A stretch of DNA of 64,000 nucleotides from Azospirillum soli (GTDB lineage Bacteria; Pseudomonadota; Alphaproteobacteria; Azospirillales; Azospirillaceae), in assembly GCF_017876165.1 (NCBI RefSeq), contig NZ_JAGINQ010000008.1:124001-188000 (forward strand). Reading direction: 5' to 3'. The translations under genes were made by a program, and so were the position numbers. Below the pieces are notes generated by a model. It did not search any database. It was given only the letters and a program-made list of their open reading frames with translations, and was not told where the DNA came from. Below, in pieces: positions 7,371 to 19,893 of the stretch (the first letter of the stretch is position 1; each line of letters begins with the position of its first letter).

Positions 7371-7883
7371 ATGATCCTCTTCGTTCTGAAATGCACGGCC
7401 GACCATCGATTCGAGGTCTGGTTCCGCAACGGCGACGCCTATGAGGCTCAGGCCGCCGCGCACTCCATCTCCTGCCCGGTCTGCGGCGACACCCGGATCG
7501 GGAAGGCCCCCATGGCGCCCCGCATCTCCAAGGGCCTTGGCAAGGACGTCGCCCCTCCCGCCGCTCCGGCGCAGGAGGAGGCCCCCGCCACCCACGCCAT
7601 GACGCCCGCTCCGGCTGCCGGTCAGGCCCATGGATTGTCCGACGAGGCGCGCCAGCGCATTGCCGCCGAGATGATGCGCCATCTGACCGAACTGCGCCGC
7701 ACGGTCGAGGAAAACTGCGACTACGTCGGCGACCGTTTCGCCGAGGAAGCGCGGCGGATCCATTATGGCGAGACCGATCCACGCGGAATCTATGGTGAAG
7801 CTTCCGCTTCCGACGTGGAGGAACTGCACGAAGAGGGTGTGACTTTTCATCGCATCCCTTGGTTGCCACGCACGAACTCTTGA
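7371..7883 (+). CDS. DUF1178 family protein
   Basis: The 170-residue protein opens with the family hallmark MILFVLKCTADHRFEVWFRN and a CPVCGDT half zinc ribbon (with C8 upstream). A Pro/Ala-rich linker (about residues 55-85) follows, then the conserved helical segment RRTVEENCDYVGDRFAEEAR and HYGETDPRGIYGEAS. The family is conserved in alpha- and betaproteobacteria, has no known function, and is typically near grx/nitrilase genes, as here. Confidence 0.9.
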   Translation: MILFVLKCTADHRFEVWFRNGDAYEAQAAAHSISCPVCGDTRIGKAPMAPRISKGLGKDVAPPAAPAQEEAPATHAMTPAPAAGQAHGLSDEARQRIAAEMMRHLTELRRTVEENCDYVGDRFAEEARRIHYGETDPRGIYGEASASDVEELHEEGVTFHRIPWLPRTNS

Positions 7884-8102
7884 GGGCAAGAGTTACGGAA
7901 TTTCCAAAGCCCCACGCGGTTGCTGCGCGTCCTACTGTTTGTATACAGCTTCGGAACAACTCCCCCGAGTTTCGTCAAGCCGCTTTTTAGCGCCCGGCCC
8001 GCATCAAAGATGTTGACGCGACAGGACGTTACAAAGACCATAGGGTCAGAGTGTCTAATATGACCCTTCAAAAATCGCTCGGCACTCGCGAGGGGACGCA
8101 CT

Positions 8103-8405
8103 ATGAAAGAAAACGCTCAGAGGATTCTGGCGAATCCCAAATTTCAGGAGCTGGTGCAAAAGCGCAGCGCGTTCGCGTGGACGCTCTCGGTCGCCATGCT
8201 CGTCATCTACTTCGGCTTCATCCTGCTCGTCGCGTTCGGCAAAGGGTTCCTCGGCACCCCGATCGGTTCCGGCGTGACCACCTGGGGTATCCCTGTCGGC
8301 CTCTTCACCATCATCTCGGCCTTCATCCTGACCGGCATCTACGTGCAGCGGGCGAATGGCGAGTTCGATGAGCTGAACCGCCAGATCATGGAGGAGTCGA
8401 AGTGA
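8103..8405 (+). CDS. DUF485 membrane protein (ActP partner, YjcH-like)
   Basis: The 100-residue protein has an N-terminal [19 protein letters not shown] segment and two transmembrane helices (about 22-45 and 60-82), the DUF485/YjcH layout. These small proteins are almost always encoded just before the acetate symporter ActP and may help its assembly or activity. The stop overlaps the actP start as TGATG. GAGGGGA precedes the ATG. A TTGACG at 8013-8018 could be a -35 element, but no good -10 follows at 17 bases. Confidence 0.9.
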   Translation: MKENAQRILANPKFQELVQKRSAFAWTLSVAMLVIYFGFILLVAFGKGFLGTPIGSGVTTWGIPVGLFTIISAFILTGIYVQRANGEFDELNRQIMEESK

Positions 8406-10117
8406 TGCGTTCGCTGGTCACCCGTTTCTCCGCGGCTGCCGCCGCGGCCGGCGCGCTCGTCCCGGCTTCCGTCTACGCCGCCGCCGTCGAAGGCGCGGTG
8501 CAGAAGCAGGCGACGAACATCGAAGCCATCGTGATGTTCATGATCTTCGTGCTCGCGACGCTGGGCATCACCTTCTGGGCCGCCCGCCGCACGAAGTCGG
8601 CCAAGGACTTCTACGCTGCCGGCGGTGGCATCACCGGCTTCCAGAACGGCCTCGCGATCGCCGGCGACTACATGTCGGCCGCGTCGTTCCTGGGTATCGC
8701 CGGTCTGGTGTACATGTCGGGCTTCGACGGCCTGATCTTCTCGGTGGGCTGGCTGGTCGGCTGGCCGATCATCCTGTTCCTGATCGCGGAGCGTCTGCGC
8801 AACCTCGGCAAGTACACCTTCGCCGACGTGGCGTCCTACCGCTTCCAGCAGACCCCGATCCGCACGCTGGCCGCCTGCGGCTCGCTGGCCACGGTGACCT
8901 TCTACCTGATCGCCCAGATGGTCGGCGCCGGCAAGCTGATCCAGCTGCTGTTCGGCATGGACTACCTGTGGGCGGTCGTGATCGTCGGCGTGCTGATGAT
9001 CGCCTACGTGACCTTCGGCGGCATGCTCGCCACCACCTGGGTGCAGATCATCAAGGCGGTTCTGCTGCTGTCGGGCGCGTCTTTCATGGCCTTCGCCGTG
9101 CTCGCCAAGTTCGGCTTCAGCCCCGAGGCGATGTTCTCCAAGGCCGTCTCGGTCCACCCCAAGGCCACGGCCATCATGGCTCCGGGCGCTCTCATCAGCG
9201 ACCCGATCTCGGCGATTTCGCTGGGCATGGCCCTGATGTTCGGCACCGCCGGCCTGCCGCACATCCTGATGCGCTTCTTCACGGTGTCGGACGCCAAGGA
9301 AGCCCGCAAGTCCGTGTTCTACGCGACCGGCTTCATCGGCTACTTCTACATCCTGACCTTCATCATCGGCTTCGGCGCTATCGTCCTCCTGCTGGCTCCG
9401 GACGCCACCGGCGCCTATCCGTTCCTCACGACCGCTCCGGCGGCCGGTGCGCTGGCCAACCCGGCCACCATCATCGGCGGTTCGAATATGGCGGCCATCC
9501 ACACCGCGCACGCGGTGGGCGGCAACCTGTTCTACGGCTTCATCTCGGCCGTGGCCTTCGCCACCATTCTGGCGGTGGTCGCCGGTCTGACCCTGGCCGG
9601 CGCGTCGGCCGTGTCGCACGACCTGTACGCCTCGGTCATCGCCAAGGGCCGCGCTTCCGAGCGTGACGAGATCCGCGTGTCGAAGATCACCACCGTGATC
9701 ATCGGCATCGTCTCGATCTTCCTCGGCATCGCGTTCGAGAACCAGAACGTGGCCTTCATGGTCGGCCTCGCCTTCGTCATCGCGGCCTCGGCGAACTTCC
9801 CGATCCTGCTGATGTCGATGTTCTGGGGCAAGATGACCACCCGTGGCGCTGTCATGGGCGGTTGGCTGGGCCTGATCTCGTCGGTCACCCTGCTGGTGCT
9901 GGGCCCGACCGTGTGGAAGTCGGTGCTGGGCAACCCGGCCGCCATCTTCCCGTACGACAACCCGGGCGCCTTCACGATCCCGCTGTCGTTCATCGCGATC
10001 TGGTTCTTCTCGATCACCGACAACAGCCAGACCGCCCAGGACGAGCGCCGCTCGTTCGAGGCCCAGTACATCCGTTCGCAGACCGGCCTCGGCGCCGAGG
10101 GTGCCTCCGCTCACTAA
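8405..10117 (+). CDS. actP: Cation/acetate symporter ActP
   Basis: The 570-residue member of the sodium:solute symporter family has an N-terminal signal-like segment and about 13 helices. Family motifs include [33 protein letters not shown] and [20 protein letters not shown]. It imports acetate and other short monocarboxylates across the inner membrane with sodium or another cation. The ATG at 8405 overlaps the DUF485 stop. A GTG at 8402 would add one residue. A strong terminator follows at 10181. Confidence 0.93.
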   Translation: MRSLVTRFSAAAAAAGALVPASVYAAAVEGAVQKQATNIEAIVMFMIFVLATLGITFWAARRTKSAKDFYAAGGGITGFQNGLAIAGDYMSAASFLGIAGLVYMSGFDGLIFSVGWLVGWPIILFLIAERLRNLGKYTFADVASYRFQQTPIRTLAACGSLATVTFYLIAQMVGAGKLIQLLFGMDYLWAVVIVGVLMIAYVTFGGMLATTWVQIIKAVLLLSGASFMAFAVLAKFGFSPEAMFSKAVSVHPKATAIMAPGALISDPISAISLGMALMFGTAGLPHILMRFFTVSDAKEARKSVFYATGFIGYFYILTFIIGFGAIVLLLAPDATGAYPFLTTAPAAGALANPATIIGGSNMAAIHTAHAVGGNLFYGFISAVAFATILAVVAGLTLAGASAVSHDLYASVIAKGRASERDEIRVSKITTVIIGIVSIFLGIAFENQNVAFMVGLAFVIAASANFPILLMSMFWGKMTTRGAVMGGWLGLISSVTLLVLGPTVWKSVLGNPAAIFPYDNPGAFTIPLSFIAIWFFSITDNSQTAQDERRSFEAQYIRSQTGLGAEGASAH

Positions 10118-10180
10118 GGCGGCCACCAAAGCGAATGGTCGCACCCGCCTTCCGCGCCTAGCGGAGCTGGTGTAATCTTC

Positions 10181-10219
10181 AGGCGCTCCAGGACTTCTGT
10201 CTTGGGGCGCCTTTTTCTT
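10181..10219 (+). terminator. Rho-independent terminator after actP
   Basis: A 14-base-pair stem (10181-10194 with 10199-10212, two G-U wobbles, loop TTCT) begins AGGCGC and ends GGCGCCT, followed by a run of T (10212-10216) and TTT (10218 on). It ends only about 27 bases before the next start codon. It therefore separates the transporter unit from the DUF294 gene unless read-through occurs. Confidence 0.85.
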
Positions 10220-10245
10220 TGTCTTTCGTTCCAGCGGAGCGGTCC

Positions 10246-12078
10246 TTGTCCGACGCCTTCGATTTCGCGATCCCCCCCTTCGACCGTCTGACCCCGGCCG
10301 AACAGCAGCGGCTTGAACAGGCGCTGGACATCGGCGTCTACGCCAAGGACAGCGTCATCCTGAACCGGGACGAACCGGCCGACTGCCTGTTCGTCGTGCT
10401 GCAAGGGCTGGTGCACGAACGGCAGGGGGGCGACGTGGCGGCGGTCCACGGCGCTCGCGACAGCTTCGACATGAAGGCGCTGTTCGGCGGGGTCGCCCAG
10501 CAACACCGGCAGGGGCGCAGCTTCGTCGCGGCGGAGGACACCATCTGCCATCTGATCCCGCGCCAGATCCTGACGGAGCTGGCCCGCGACAACCCGGCCT
10601 TCGGGGAATTCGTCTATCAGGACTTCGCGGAAAAGCTCCGCACGCTGGCCAGCGAACGGTCGAACCGCGAGATGGCCGCCCTGACCATGGCGCGCATCCG
10701 GCAGGCCTACCTGCACCCGCCGGTCTTCGTGGACGCCTCCGCCTCCTTGCGCGACGCGGCGGCGGCGATGAAGCAGAACCAAGCGAGCAGCGTGCTCGTC
10801 CGTGACGGCGATCCGGCGCGGGGCGGGTGCATCGGCATCCTGACCGGCACGGATCTGCGCGACCTCGTCGTGCTGGACGGCCGTCCGGTCGAATCGCCGG
10901 TCGGCCCGCTGGCCCGCTACGAGCTGCTGTCGCTCGACCGGGACGACCTGCTGTTCAACGCGCTCATCATGATGACCAAGCATTCCGTCCGCCGCGTGGT
11001 GGTTAAGGAGCAGGGGGCCGTCGTCGGCGTGCTGGAGCAGATCGATCTGCTGGCCGTTCTGTCCAACCATTCCCAGGTGATCGCGCTTCAGGTGGACCGC
11101 GCCACCGCTCCGGAGGATCTGCGATCGGCCAGCCACGACATCGTCGGGCTGATCCGCACGCTGCACGGCACGGGCGTGAAGGTGCCCTTCATCGCCGACC
11201 TCGTGACCGAACTGAACCGCAAGATCTTCCGCAAGCTGTTCGAACTGCTGGCCCCGCCGGACTTGGTGGAGAACTCCTGCCTGATCGTCATGGGCAGCGA
11301 GGGGCGCGGCGAACAGCTGTTGAAGACCGACCAGGACAACGGCCTGATCCTGCGCGACGGCTACGAATGCCCGACGCTGGGGCAAGTGACCGACGCCTTC
11401 ACCCGCACCCTGGTGGACTTCGGCTACCCGCCGTGCCCCGGCAACATCATGGTGTCCAACCCGGACTGGACGCGCCCGCTCAGCGCGTACAAGGACGCGA
11501 TCTTCCACTGGATCCACCGCCCGGACGAGGCGGCGCAGATGAACCTCGCCATCTTCTACGACGCGGCGGCGGTGGCCGGCGACCCGTCGTTGCTGGAGGA
11601 GGCGAAGGGCTACCTGCTGGGCCGGTTGCAGGACAACCAGATGTTCTTCACCGCCTTCGCCCGCCCGGCGCTGGCCTTCGACACGCCGTCCAGCCTGTTC
11701 GGCGGCCTGTTCGAGCGCAAGCGCAGCGAGCCCGTGGACATCAAGAAGGCCGGCATCTTCCCCATCGTGCACGGCATCCGCGCCCTGGCGCTTGAAAAGC
11801 ACATGGCGGAGACCAACACGACCGAGCGCATCTGGGCGCTGGCCGACAAGGGCGTGCTGGACCGCGCCTTCGCGGGCGAACTGGCGGAGGCCTTCACCTT
11901 CCTGTCCACGCTGCGGCTGAAGGCGCGGGTGGACACCACGACCGCCGGCACGCAGATCGACAACCTCGTCCGGTCGGAGGAGATGGGCAAGCTCGACCGC
12001 GACCAGTTCAAGGACTGCCTGTCGCTGGTCAAGAAGTTCAAGGAGTTCATCGCCTATCACTTCCACCTGAACCACTGA
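10246..12078 (+). CDS. DUF294 nucleotidyltransferase-like protein with cNMP-binding and CBS domains
   Basis: About 610 residues. Domains in order: a cyclic-nucleotide-binding-like domain (about 10-130), a CBS pair (about 145-275, with SSVLVRDG and VLEQIDLLAVLS), a DUF294 putative nucleotidyltransferase with GSEGRGEQLLKTDQDNGLIL (from about 349), and a C-terminal DUF294_C helical region. The GSxGR...TDxD motif matches the GlnD-type nucleotidyltransferase active site, which suggests signal-dependent nucleotidylation of a protein. Genes of this type usually sit beside actP and a DnaQ-like exonuclease, as here. The start is taken as TTG at 10246 behind GCGGAG. An upstream TTG at 10219 lies within the terminator tail. 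Confidence 0.85.
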   Translation: MSDAFDFAIPPFDRLTPAEQQRLEQALDIGVYAKDSVILNRDEPADCLFVVLQGLVHERQGGDVAAVHGARDSFDMKALFGGVAQQHRQGRSFVAAEDTICHLIPRQILTELARDNPAFGEFVYQDFAEKLRTLASERSNREMAALTMARIRQAYLHPPVFVDASASLRDAAAAMKQNQASSVLVRDGDPARGGCIGILTGTDLRDLVVLDGRPVESPVGPLARYELLSLDRDDLLFNALIMMTKHSVRRVVVKEQGAVVGVLEQIDLLAVLSNHSQVIALQVDRATAPEDLRSASHDIVGLIRTLHGTGVKVPFIADLVTELNRKIFRKLFELLAPPDLVENSCLIVMGSEGRGEQLLKTDQDNGLILRDGYECPTLGQVTDAFTRTLVDFGYPPCPGNIMVSNPDWTRPLSAYKDAIFHWIHRPDEAAQMNLAIFYDAAAVAGDPSLLEEAKGYLLGRLQDNQMFFTAFARPALAFDTPSSLFGGLFERKRSEPVDIKKAGIFPIVHGIRALALEKHMAETNTTERIWALADKGVLDRAFAGELAEAFTFLSTLRLKARVDTTTAGTQIDNLVRSEEMGKLDRDQFKDCLSLVKKFKEFIAYHFHLNH

Positions 12079-12090
12079 GGCGCCGACGAG

Positions 12091-12618
12091 ATGCCGATCA
12101 AGGGTAACGCGCTCACCGATCCCGATTACGCTTTCCTGCTGTCCGACGAGGACACGGGCGAGCGGGTGGCGATCCATTGCGAGGCGACCTCCTACGACCA
12201 GTCCAAGGCCGATCTGCGCACCGTGGCCGCCGTGCGCATCCGGGGCTCTCGCATCCTGACCAGCCAGCACCTCGTCCTGTCCTTCTGGCCGACGGAGCCG
12301 GCGGAACCGGCCATTGGGCGGCTGCTGCACTACATCGGCAACCGGCCGCTGATCGGCTATTACCTGGACTTCACGGTGGCGATGATCGACCGCGTGGTTC
12401 AGCCGATGATCGGCATTCCGCTGCCGAACGAGCGGATCGAGGTGTCCAGCCTCTACTACGACCGCAAGACCAAGATCCCCGGCAAGAACGCGGTCGATCT
12501 GCGGCTGGACAGCATCGTGCGCGACCTCGACCTGCCGGTGCGCGCGGGCGGCGACGCCTACGCCAACGCGCTGGCCGCCGCGATGGTGTATCTGCGCCTC
12601 GACCCGCCGGGATTGTGA
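12091..12618 (+). CDS. DnaQ-fold (3'-5' exonuclease-like) protein, probably inactive
   Basis: The 175-residue protein fits the size and context of the exonuclease that accompanies DUF294 genes, and it starts 12 bases after that gene. The expected exonuclease motifs are eroded. The ExoI DxE(T/S)T reads HCEATSYD (first Asp is His). The ExoII segment reads LIGYYLDFTVAMI, with a Tyr where Asn is usual. The ExoIII His and Asp near the C-terminus read YANALAAAMVYLRL, without either. I infer a non-catalytic partner, perhaps a nucleotide or protein-binding regulator. Confidence 0.6.
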   Translation: MPIKGNALTDPDYAFLLSDEDTGERVAIHCEATSYDQSKADLRTVAAVRIRGSRILTSQHLVLSFWPTEPAEPAIGRLLHYIGNRPLIGYYLDFTVAMIDRVVQPMIGIPLPNERIEVSSLYYDRKTKIPGKNAVDLRLDSIVRDLDLPVRAGGDAYANALAAAMVYLRLDPPGL

Positions 12619-12624
12619 TCGCGC

Positions 12625-14268
12625 CTACGCCGCCTTGGAATGGCGCGCGCCGTTCGCGGGGATGCTCACGGTGAAGGCCGTGCCGTTCCCACGCTCCCCA
12701 CTTCCTCGATCGATGTGCAGCGTCGCGCCGGCCTGCTGGGTCAGCGCCTGGACCAGCACCAGCCCCAGACCGCCGCTGCGCCGCTGCGGGCTCGGCACGC
12801 CGGGGGGCAGGCCGACGCCGTCGTCCCGAACGGTCATGCGCATGCCCTCCGCGTCCGGAAGCAGCTCCACCGACACGGTGCCCGGATGGCCGTTCGGAAA
12901 GGCGTGCAGCAGGGCATTGGACACCAGCTCGCTCGCGATCAGGGCCAGCGGGGTCGCCTGATCCACGTCCACCGTCCAGGGCTGGGTCTCGATGGTCAGC
13001 CGCGCCCCGGTCGGGTTGCCCGACCGCACCAGCCCGTCGCAGAGCTGGCGCAGGTAGGTCGCGAAGTCGATGCGCGCCGGCTGGTCGGAGCGGTAGAGCA
13101 ATTCGTGCAGCAGGCTCATCGACTGGATGCGGCGCAGGCTCTCGTCGAATCCGCGCCGGGCCTTCTCGTCGATGCGGGCGGCTTGCAGGCGCAGCAGGCT
13201 GCTGATGACCTGAAGGTTGTTCTTCACCCGGTGCTGAACCTCCTTCAGCAGCACTTCTTTGTCGGTCAGCGCCGCCTCCAGCTGGGCGTTCGTCCGCTCC
13301 AATTCTGCGGTGCGCCGGTGCACCCGTTCCTCCAGCGTGTCGTAGGCGTGCTGAAGGGCGTCCTCCGCCTCGCGTTCGCGGCGCGCGCGCTGGATGGCCA
13401 GCGCGCCGATCACGGTCACCATGGCCACCGCCGCCAAGCTGTAGGAGGCGTAGGCCCACAGCCGCTTCCGCCAGTGCTCGACGATGCTGGCCCTGGGGAT
13501 CGCCACCTCGGCCGACAGGCCAGTGTCGTCCACCGGCCATTGCACGGCGATGGCCGTCCCGTCCCCCCGGTCCGCCGAGGCCCCGGCCGTCCCTTCCGTC
13601 TCGCGCAGCAGGATCGTGCCGTCGGCCTTGCGCAGGGTGATGGAACGGGCGTAGCCGATGTCGAAGGACTGGTAGATGTCGCGGACGTAGCGCGGCGAGA
13701 CCGCCACCGCCGCCGCTCCCCGGAACTGGCCGGACGGGGCGGGCAGCGGCCGCAGCAGCACGATCAGCGGGCCGCCGCTGTAGCGGTTGTCGTCCACCGC
13801 GCTGATGACCCGTTCCTCTCCGACCTTGATCGCCTGGAAATAGTCGCGGTCGGCGACGTTGATGTTTGGCGGCGGGAACTGGCGCGTGCTCATCGCCACG
13901 CCGCCGTCCGGGCCGATCAGCCAGACCGACGTTAGATAGGGCGTGGTGGGGATCAGCGCCGTGATGCGCTCCCACGTCGCGCGGTCGGTCGGCAGCGGGG
14001 CGTCCGGCGGTCCGGCCAGCTGGATCGTCTGCCGCAGGATCAGGTCGCTCGTCTCCACCAGCCGGGCGGCGTGCTCGGCCACCAGCAGGCCGACGTTGCC
14101 GGCGATGTCCGTGGCGTGGCGGAAGGTCGCCTCGCGGTCGCGCCACGCGAAGATGGACGACAGCCCGATGGTCAGCAGCATCGCCAGAATGCAGGCGATC
14201 AGCACCAGCGCCGTGCCCGGCAGCCGGTAGAGCGGGGAAGGGTGGGAACGCAGCGCGCGCAAGGGCAT
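12625..14268 (-). CDS. Membrane sensor histidine kinase, HisKA_2 type
   Basis: About 547 residues. Transmembrane helix near 15-35, a periplasmic double-Cache-like sensor (about 40-290, with [17 protein letters not shown] and ADRDYFQA), a second helix near 295-315, a coiled coil, then the HisKA_2 dimerisation domain with phospho-acceptor in [21 protein letters not shown] and an HATPase domain ([38 protein letters not shown]). HisKA_2 kinases often signal in general stress or light responses. No response regulator is adjacent. The sensor resembles that of the hybrid kinase at 32.6 kb (both contain STRQ-P and ADR-YFQA). The ATG at 14268 is uncertain. A GTG at 14289 is possible. Confidence 0.85.
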   Translation of the reverse strand: MPLRALRSHPSPLYRLPGTALVLIACILAMLLTIGLSSIFAWRDREATFRHATDIAGNVGLLVAEHAARLVETSDLILRQTIQLAGPPDAPLPTDRATWERITALIPTTPYLTSVWLIGPDGGVAMSTRQFPPPNINVADRDYFQAIKVGEERVISAVDDNRYSGGPLIVLLRPLPAPSGQFRGAAAVAVSPRYVRDIYQSFDIGYARSITLRKADGTILLRETEGTAGASADRGDGTAIAVQWPVDDTGLSAEVAIPRASIVEHWRKRLWAYASYSLAAVAMVTVIGALAIQRARREREAEDALQHAYDTLEERVHRRTAELERTNAQLEAALTDKEVLLKEVQHRVKNNLQVISSLLRLQAARIDEKARRGFDESLRRIQSMSLLHELLYRSDQPARIDFATYLRQLCDGLVRSGNPTGARLTIETQPWTVDVDQATPLALIASELVSNALLHAFPNGHPGTVSVELLPDAEGMRMTVRDDGVGLPPGVPSPQRRSGGLGLVLVQALTQQAGATLHIDRGSGERGNGTAFTVSIPANGARHSKAA

Positions 14269-14411
14269 GGGGCCGCCATGATAGGACACGGTCCGGCGGA
14301 GCCAACACCCTTCCGTTCGGCAAGGTTCCGTGGGTACGCCCGTTGAACCAGGGCGCGCCACCTCCTATTGTCGCGCAGGCGAGAAGGACATCGGGCGCGA
14401 GGAGAGGGCTT

Positions 14412-15515
14412 ATGAAGATCGACGGCGTTGCCTATCGGACCATCTGGTTGGCGAAGGACGGCTGGTCGGTTGAGATCATCGATCAGACCAAGATGCCGCA
14501 CGACTTCGCCGTCGCGCGCCTGACCGACCTGGATGAGGCCGCCCATGCCATCCGCGCCATGCTGGTGCGCGGCGCCCCGCTGATCGGCGCCACGGCGGCC
14601 TACGGCGTGGCGCTGGCCCTGCGCGCGGATGCCTCCGACGCGGCGCTGGAGAAGGCTTGCACGGTCCTGCTCGCCACCCGCCCGACCGCCGTGAACCTGC
14701 GCTGGGCGCTGGAGCGCATGCGCCGCCACCTGTCCGCTCTGCCGTCGGGCCAGCGCGTCGCCGCCGCCTACGCCGAGGCCGCCGCGATCTGCGACGAGGA
14801 CGTCGCCATCAACCGCGCCATCGGTGAACACGGCGCCGCGCTGATCCGTCAGGCCGCCAAGACGAAGAAGCCCGGCGAGCCGGTCAACGTCCTGACCCAT
14901 TGCAACGCCGGCTGGCTCGCCACCGTGGACTGGGGCACGGCTCTGGCCCCGATCTACGTGGCCTTCGAGGAGGGCATCAAGCTCCACGTCTGGGTGGACG
15001 AGACGCGCCCGCGCAACCAGGGCGCCAGCCTGACCGCGTGGGAGCTGAACCACCACGGCGTGCCGCACACGGTCATCGTGGACAACGTTGGCGGCCACCT
15101 GATGCAGCACGGCATGGTGGACCTGTGCATCGTCGGCACCGACCGCACCACCGCGACCGGAGACGTCTGCAACAAGATCGGCACCTACCTGAAGGCGCTG
15201 GCCGCCCACGACAACAACGTGCCCTTCTATGTCGCGCTGCCGTCCCCGACCATCGACTGGGGCATGGCCGACGGCGTGAAGGAAATCCCGATTGAGGAGC
15301 GCGACGGCCGCGAGGTGACCGACCTGACGGGCATCACGGCGGACGGCCGGATCGAGACGATCCGCGTCACCCCGGCGGGCAGCCCGGCCGCCAACTACGG
15401 CTTCGACGTGACCCCGGCGCGTCTGGTTACGGGGCTGGTGACCGAGCGTGGCGTCTGCCCGGCCACGCGCGACGGCCTGCTGGGCCTGTTCCCGGAACAG
15501 CGCGCGGTGGCGTGA
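14412..15515 (+). CDS. mtnA: S-methyl-5-thioribose-1-phosphate isomerase
   Basis: The 367-residue enzyme isomerises 5-methylthioribose 1-phosphate to the ribulose form in methionine salvage. Motifs: [13 protein letters not shown] near 53, [20 protein letters not shown] with catalytic C164, and [20 protein letters not shown] with catalytic D244. GGAGAGG precedes the ATG at 14412. Other salvage genes (mtnK/mtnP/mtnB) are not seen here. It converges on a solute-binding protein gene with a 9-base gap. Confidence 0.95.
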   Translation: MKIDGVAYRTIWLAKDGWSVEIIDQTKMPHDFAVARLTDLDEAAHAIRAMLVRGAPLIGATAAYGVALALRADASDAALEKACTVLLATRPTAVNLRWALERMRRHLSALPSGQRVAAAYAEAAAICDEDVAINRAIGEHGAALIRQAAKTKKPGEPVNVLTHCNAGWLATVDWGTALAPIYVAFEEGIKLHVWVDETRPRNQGASLTAWELNHHGVPHTVIVDNVGGHLMQHGMVDLCIVGTDRTTATGDVCNKIGTYLKALAAHDNNVPFYVALPSPTIDWGMADGVKEIPIEERDGREVTDLTGITADGRIETIRVTPAGSPAANYGFDVTPARLVTGLVTERGVCPATRDGLLGLFPEQRAVA

Positions 15516-15524
15516 GAACGGCGG

Positions 15525-16850
15525 TTACGAGCAGGTCCGCGCCTTGATCTTCCGTTCCGTGGCGAACTTGCGGGCGGAATCCTCGACCATCTTCCGAATC
15601 AGTTGGCGCCGGGGCTCGATCCAGTCGGACACGAACACCCAGCGCTTGCCGTCCCACTGCTGCACGCGCACCGGCGTCATGCCCTCGTGATCCGCGCAGG
15701 TGGTGCGGAAGGGCTGCATGAAGCCCTCCAGCCCCAGCGCGGCCAGCCGGTCGGCCGTCAGGTCCAGATGGTCGAAGCCCCAGGCCACCTGCTCACCGGT
15801 CAGGGGCTTGCGGCCGTGCTTCTCCTGCGCGGTGCGGATCGCCTCGACCAGAACGGCGGCGTTGAAGACGCCCCGGTTGTAGAGAACCGTTCCGATCTGG
15901 CCGGGATCGCCGGCGCCCAGCCCCTTGGCGTGGACATGGGCCTTGATGTCGCGGATGACGCGGTAGTCGGCCCCCGGCGCGTGGAAGGCGATGGCCTTGT
16001 AGCCCTTGGACGCCTCGCCGGCCGGCAGCACGTCCTGCTCCGACCCCGCCCACCAGACGCCGATCATCCGGTCCATGGGATAGCCGACCGCCGCCGCGTC
16101 GCGGATGGCGGTGGAGTTCTGCACGCCCCAGCCCCACAGGATCGTGTAGTCCGGCCGGTACTGACGCCCGATCCGCATCCAGGCGGACTTCTGGTCCAGC
16201 CCCGGCGGGGCGATGGGGAAGGTCCGCATCTCGAAGCCCAGCAGGCCGCGCAACGCCTCCAGCATGGGCAGCGGTTCCTTGCCGAAGGCGCTGTCGTGGT
16301 AGATGTAGGCGATCTTCCGCCCGCGCAGCTTGTCCGGTCCGCCCATCTGCTGGGCGATGTAGGTCACCGCTGCGTCGATGCCCGTCCAATAGCTGGCCGG
16401 CGCGTTGAAGGTGTAGGGAAACACCCTCCCGTCCGACGCGTCCGCCCGCCCGTAGCCCGAGGAAAAGACCGGAATGCGGTCGTTGTAGCTACGCTCGATC
16501 AGCGCGTAGGTGATGCCGGTGGACAGCGGCAGGAAGGCGGCGGCACCGGTCGCACCCCTGGCCTTCAGCCGCTCGTAGCACTCGATGCCCCGATCGGTGT
16601 TGTAGCCGGTGTCGCATTCCTCGTACGCGATGGGGACGCCGTTCACGCCGCCGTCGCGCTGGTTGATCAGCGTGATGTAATCCGCCACCCCATCGGCGAA
16701 GGGAATGCCGTTCGGCGCGTAGGGGCCGGTGCGGTAGACCAGATGCGGGAAGAATTGCGCCTCGGCCGGCTGCGCCGCCGCGCCTCCGGGCGCGGCCAAC
16801 CCCAGAAGGGCCGCTCCCAAAGCCATCAGGCCGCGCAGGCGTGTCGTCAT
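15525..16850 (-). CDS. ABC transporter substrate-binding protein, branched-chain amino acid type
   Basis: The 441-residue protein begins with a signal peptide (MTTRLRGLMALGAALLGLAA, cleavage near AAAQ) and has the type I periplasmic-binding fold of LivJ-like proteins: VYRTGPYAPNGIPFADGVADY, GGVNGVPIAYEECDTGYNTD, IPVFSSGYGRADASDG and KIAYIYHDSAFGKE. GAGGGGA precedes the ATG. No permease or ATPase genes are adjacent, so it is an orphan binding protein. The ligand cannot be read from the sequence. LivJ-like proteins also bind amides, urea and aromatic acids. Confidence 0.85.
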   Translation of the reverse strand: MTTRLRGLMALGAALLGLAAPGGAAAQPAEAQFFPHLVYRTGPYAPNGIPFADGVADYITLINQRDGGVNGVPIAYEECDTGYNTDRGIECYERLKARGATGAAAFLPLSTGITYALIERSYNDRIPVFSSGYGRADASDGRVFPYTFNAPASYWTGIDAAVTYIAQQMGGPDKLRGRKIAYIYHDSAFGKEPLPMLEALRGLLGFEMRTFPIAPPGLDQKSAWMRIGRQYRPDYTILWGWGVQNSTAIRDAAAVGYPMDRMIGVWWAGSEQDVLPAGEASKGYKAIAFHAPGADYRVIRDIKAHVHAKGLGAGDPGQIGTVLYNRGVFNAAVLVEAIRTAQEKHGRKPLTGEQVAWGFDHLDLTADRLAALGLEGFMQPFRTTCADHEGMTPVRVQQWDGKRWVFVSDWIEPRRQLIRKMVEDSARKFATERKIKARTCS

Positions 16851-17001
16851 AATGGTCCCCTCAACCGGCCGTTTCGCGAACATTAGTACAGGAGGGGCGC
16901 CGCCCGCACCTGTCCGTTCCCCGGCCCTTTGAAGGAGCGCCGACGCGGCACCACATCAACCCGCAAGCGTTTGCCAAGAACAAGCCAAAGGAGGGGTAGC
17001 C

Positions 17002-19692
<2,691 letters not shown>

Positions 19693-19701
19693 GGGTTTCA
19701 A

Positions 19702-19726
19702 GCGAGGGAGGCGCCGCCTCCCTCGC
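19702..19726. terminator. Perfect inverted repeat after acnA
   Basis: An 11-base-pair perfect stem (GCGAGGGAGGC at 19702-19712 and its complement at 19716-19726) encloses a GCC loop, 10 bases after the acnA stop. There is no T-run on either side, so it may act as a Rho-assisted terminator or mRNA-stabilising hairpin rather than a classic terminator. Confidence 0.5.
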
Positions 19727-19762
19727 GCACCCTCCGGCCGGGGCCGGCGGCCCCGGACCCCG

Positions 19763-19885
19763 TTACAGGTCGCCGTAAAAGTTTTTCAGCCGCCATTCCC
19801 CGCCAAAGAAGTGCATGGCCTCGAATTCTTCCAGGGTCACTGGGTCGATGGCTGCGCGGCGTTGGCCATAAAGCCCCCCTTCCAT
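19763..19885 (-). CDS. Possible 40-residue small protein downstream of the LytTR gene
   Basis: An uninterrupted frame encodes 40 residues beginning MEGGLYGQRRAAIDPVTLEE and ending RLKNFYGDL. The composition is protein-like (acidic helix then an aromatic-rich end), unlike the Arg/Pro/Ala-rich translations typical of non-coding frames in this DNA. Its ATG lies 8 bases after the stop of the LytTR regulator on the same strand, so it would be co-transcribed. The ribosome site is poor. A shorter start at the internal Met (17 residues) is possible. I do not recognise the sequence. Confidence 0.4.
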   Translation of the reverse strand: MEGGLYGQRRAAIDPVTLEEFEAMHFFGGEWRLKNFYGDL

Positions 19886-19893
19886 GCCCGAGC

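Noticed and set aside
8013..8041. TTGACG as a -35 element for the DUF485-actP unit
   Set aside because: No acceptable -10 hexamer at 16-18 bases. TAATAT at 8056 is too far away.
8339..10144. Long open frame antisense to actP (about 600 codons)
   Set aside because: Its translation is His/Arg/Gly/Asp-rich with no recognisable motif, and the sense strand is clearly ActP. Long antisense frames are expected in GC-rich coding DNA.
10114..12330. Open frame antisense to the DUF294 gene (about 738 codons)
   Set aside because: It has no domain, starts inside the actP terminator region on the other strand, and overlaps well-supported genes.
14288..14411. SAM-type riboswitch upstream of mtnA
   Set aside because: No conserved stems or pseudoknot pattern could be drawn. 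The leader is an ordinary GC-rich sequence.
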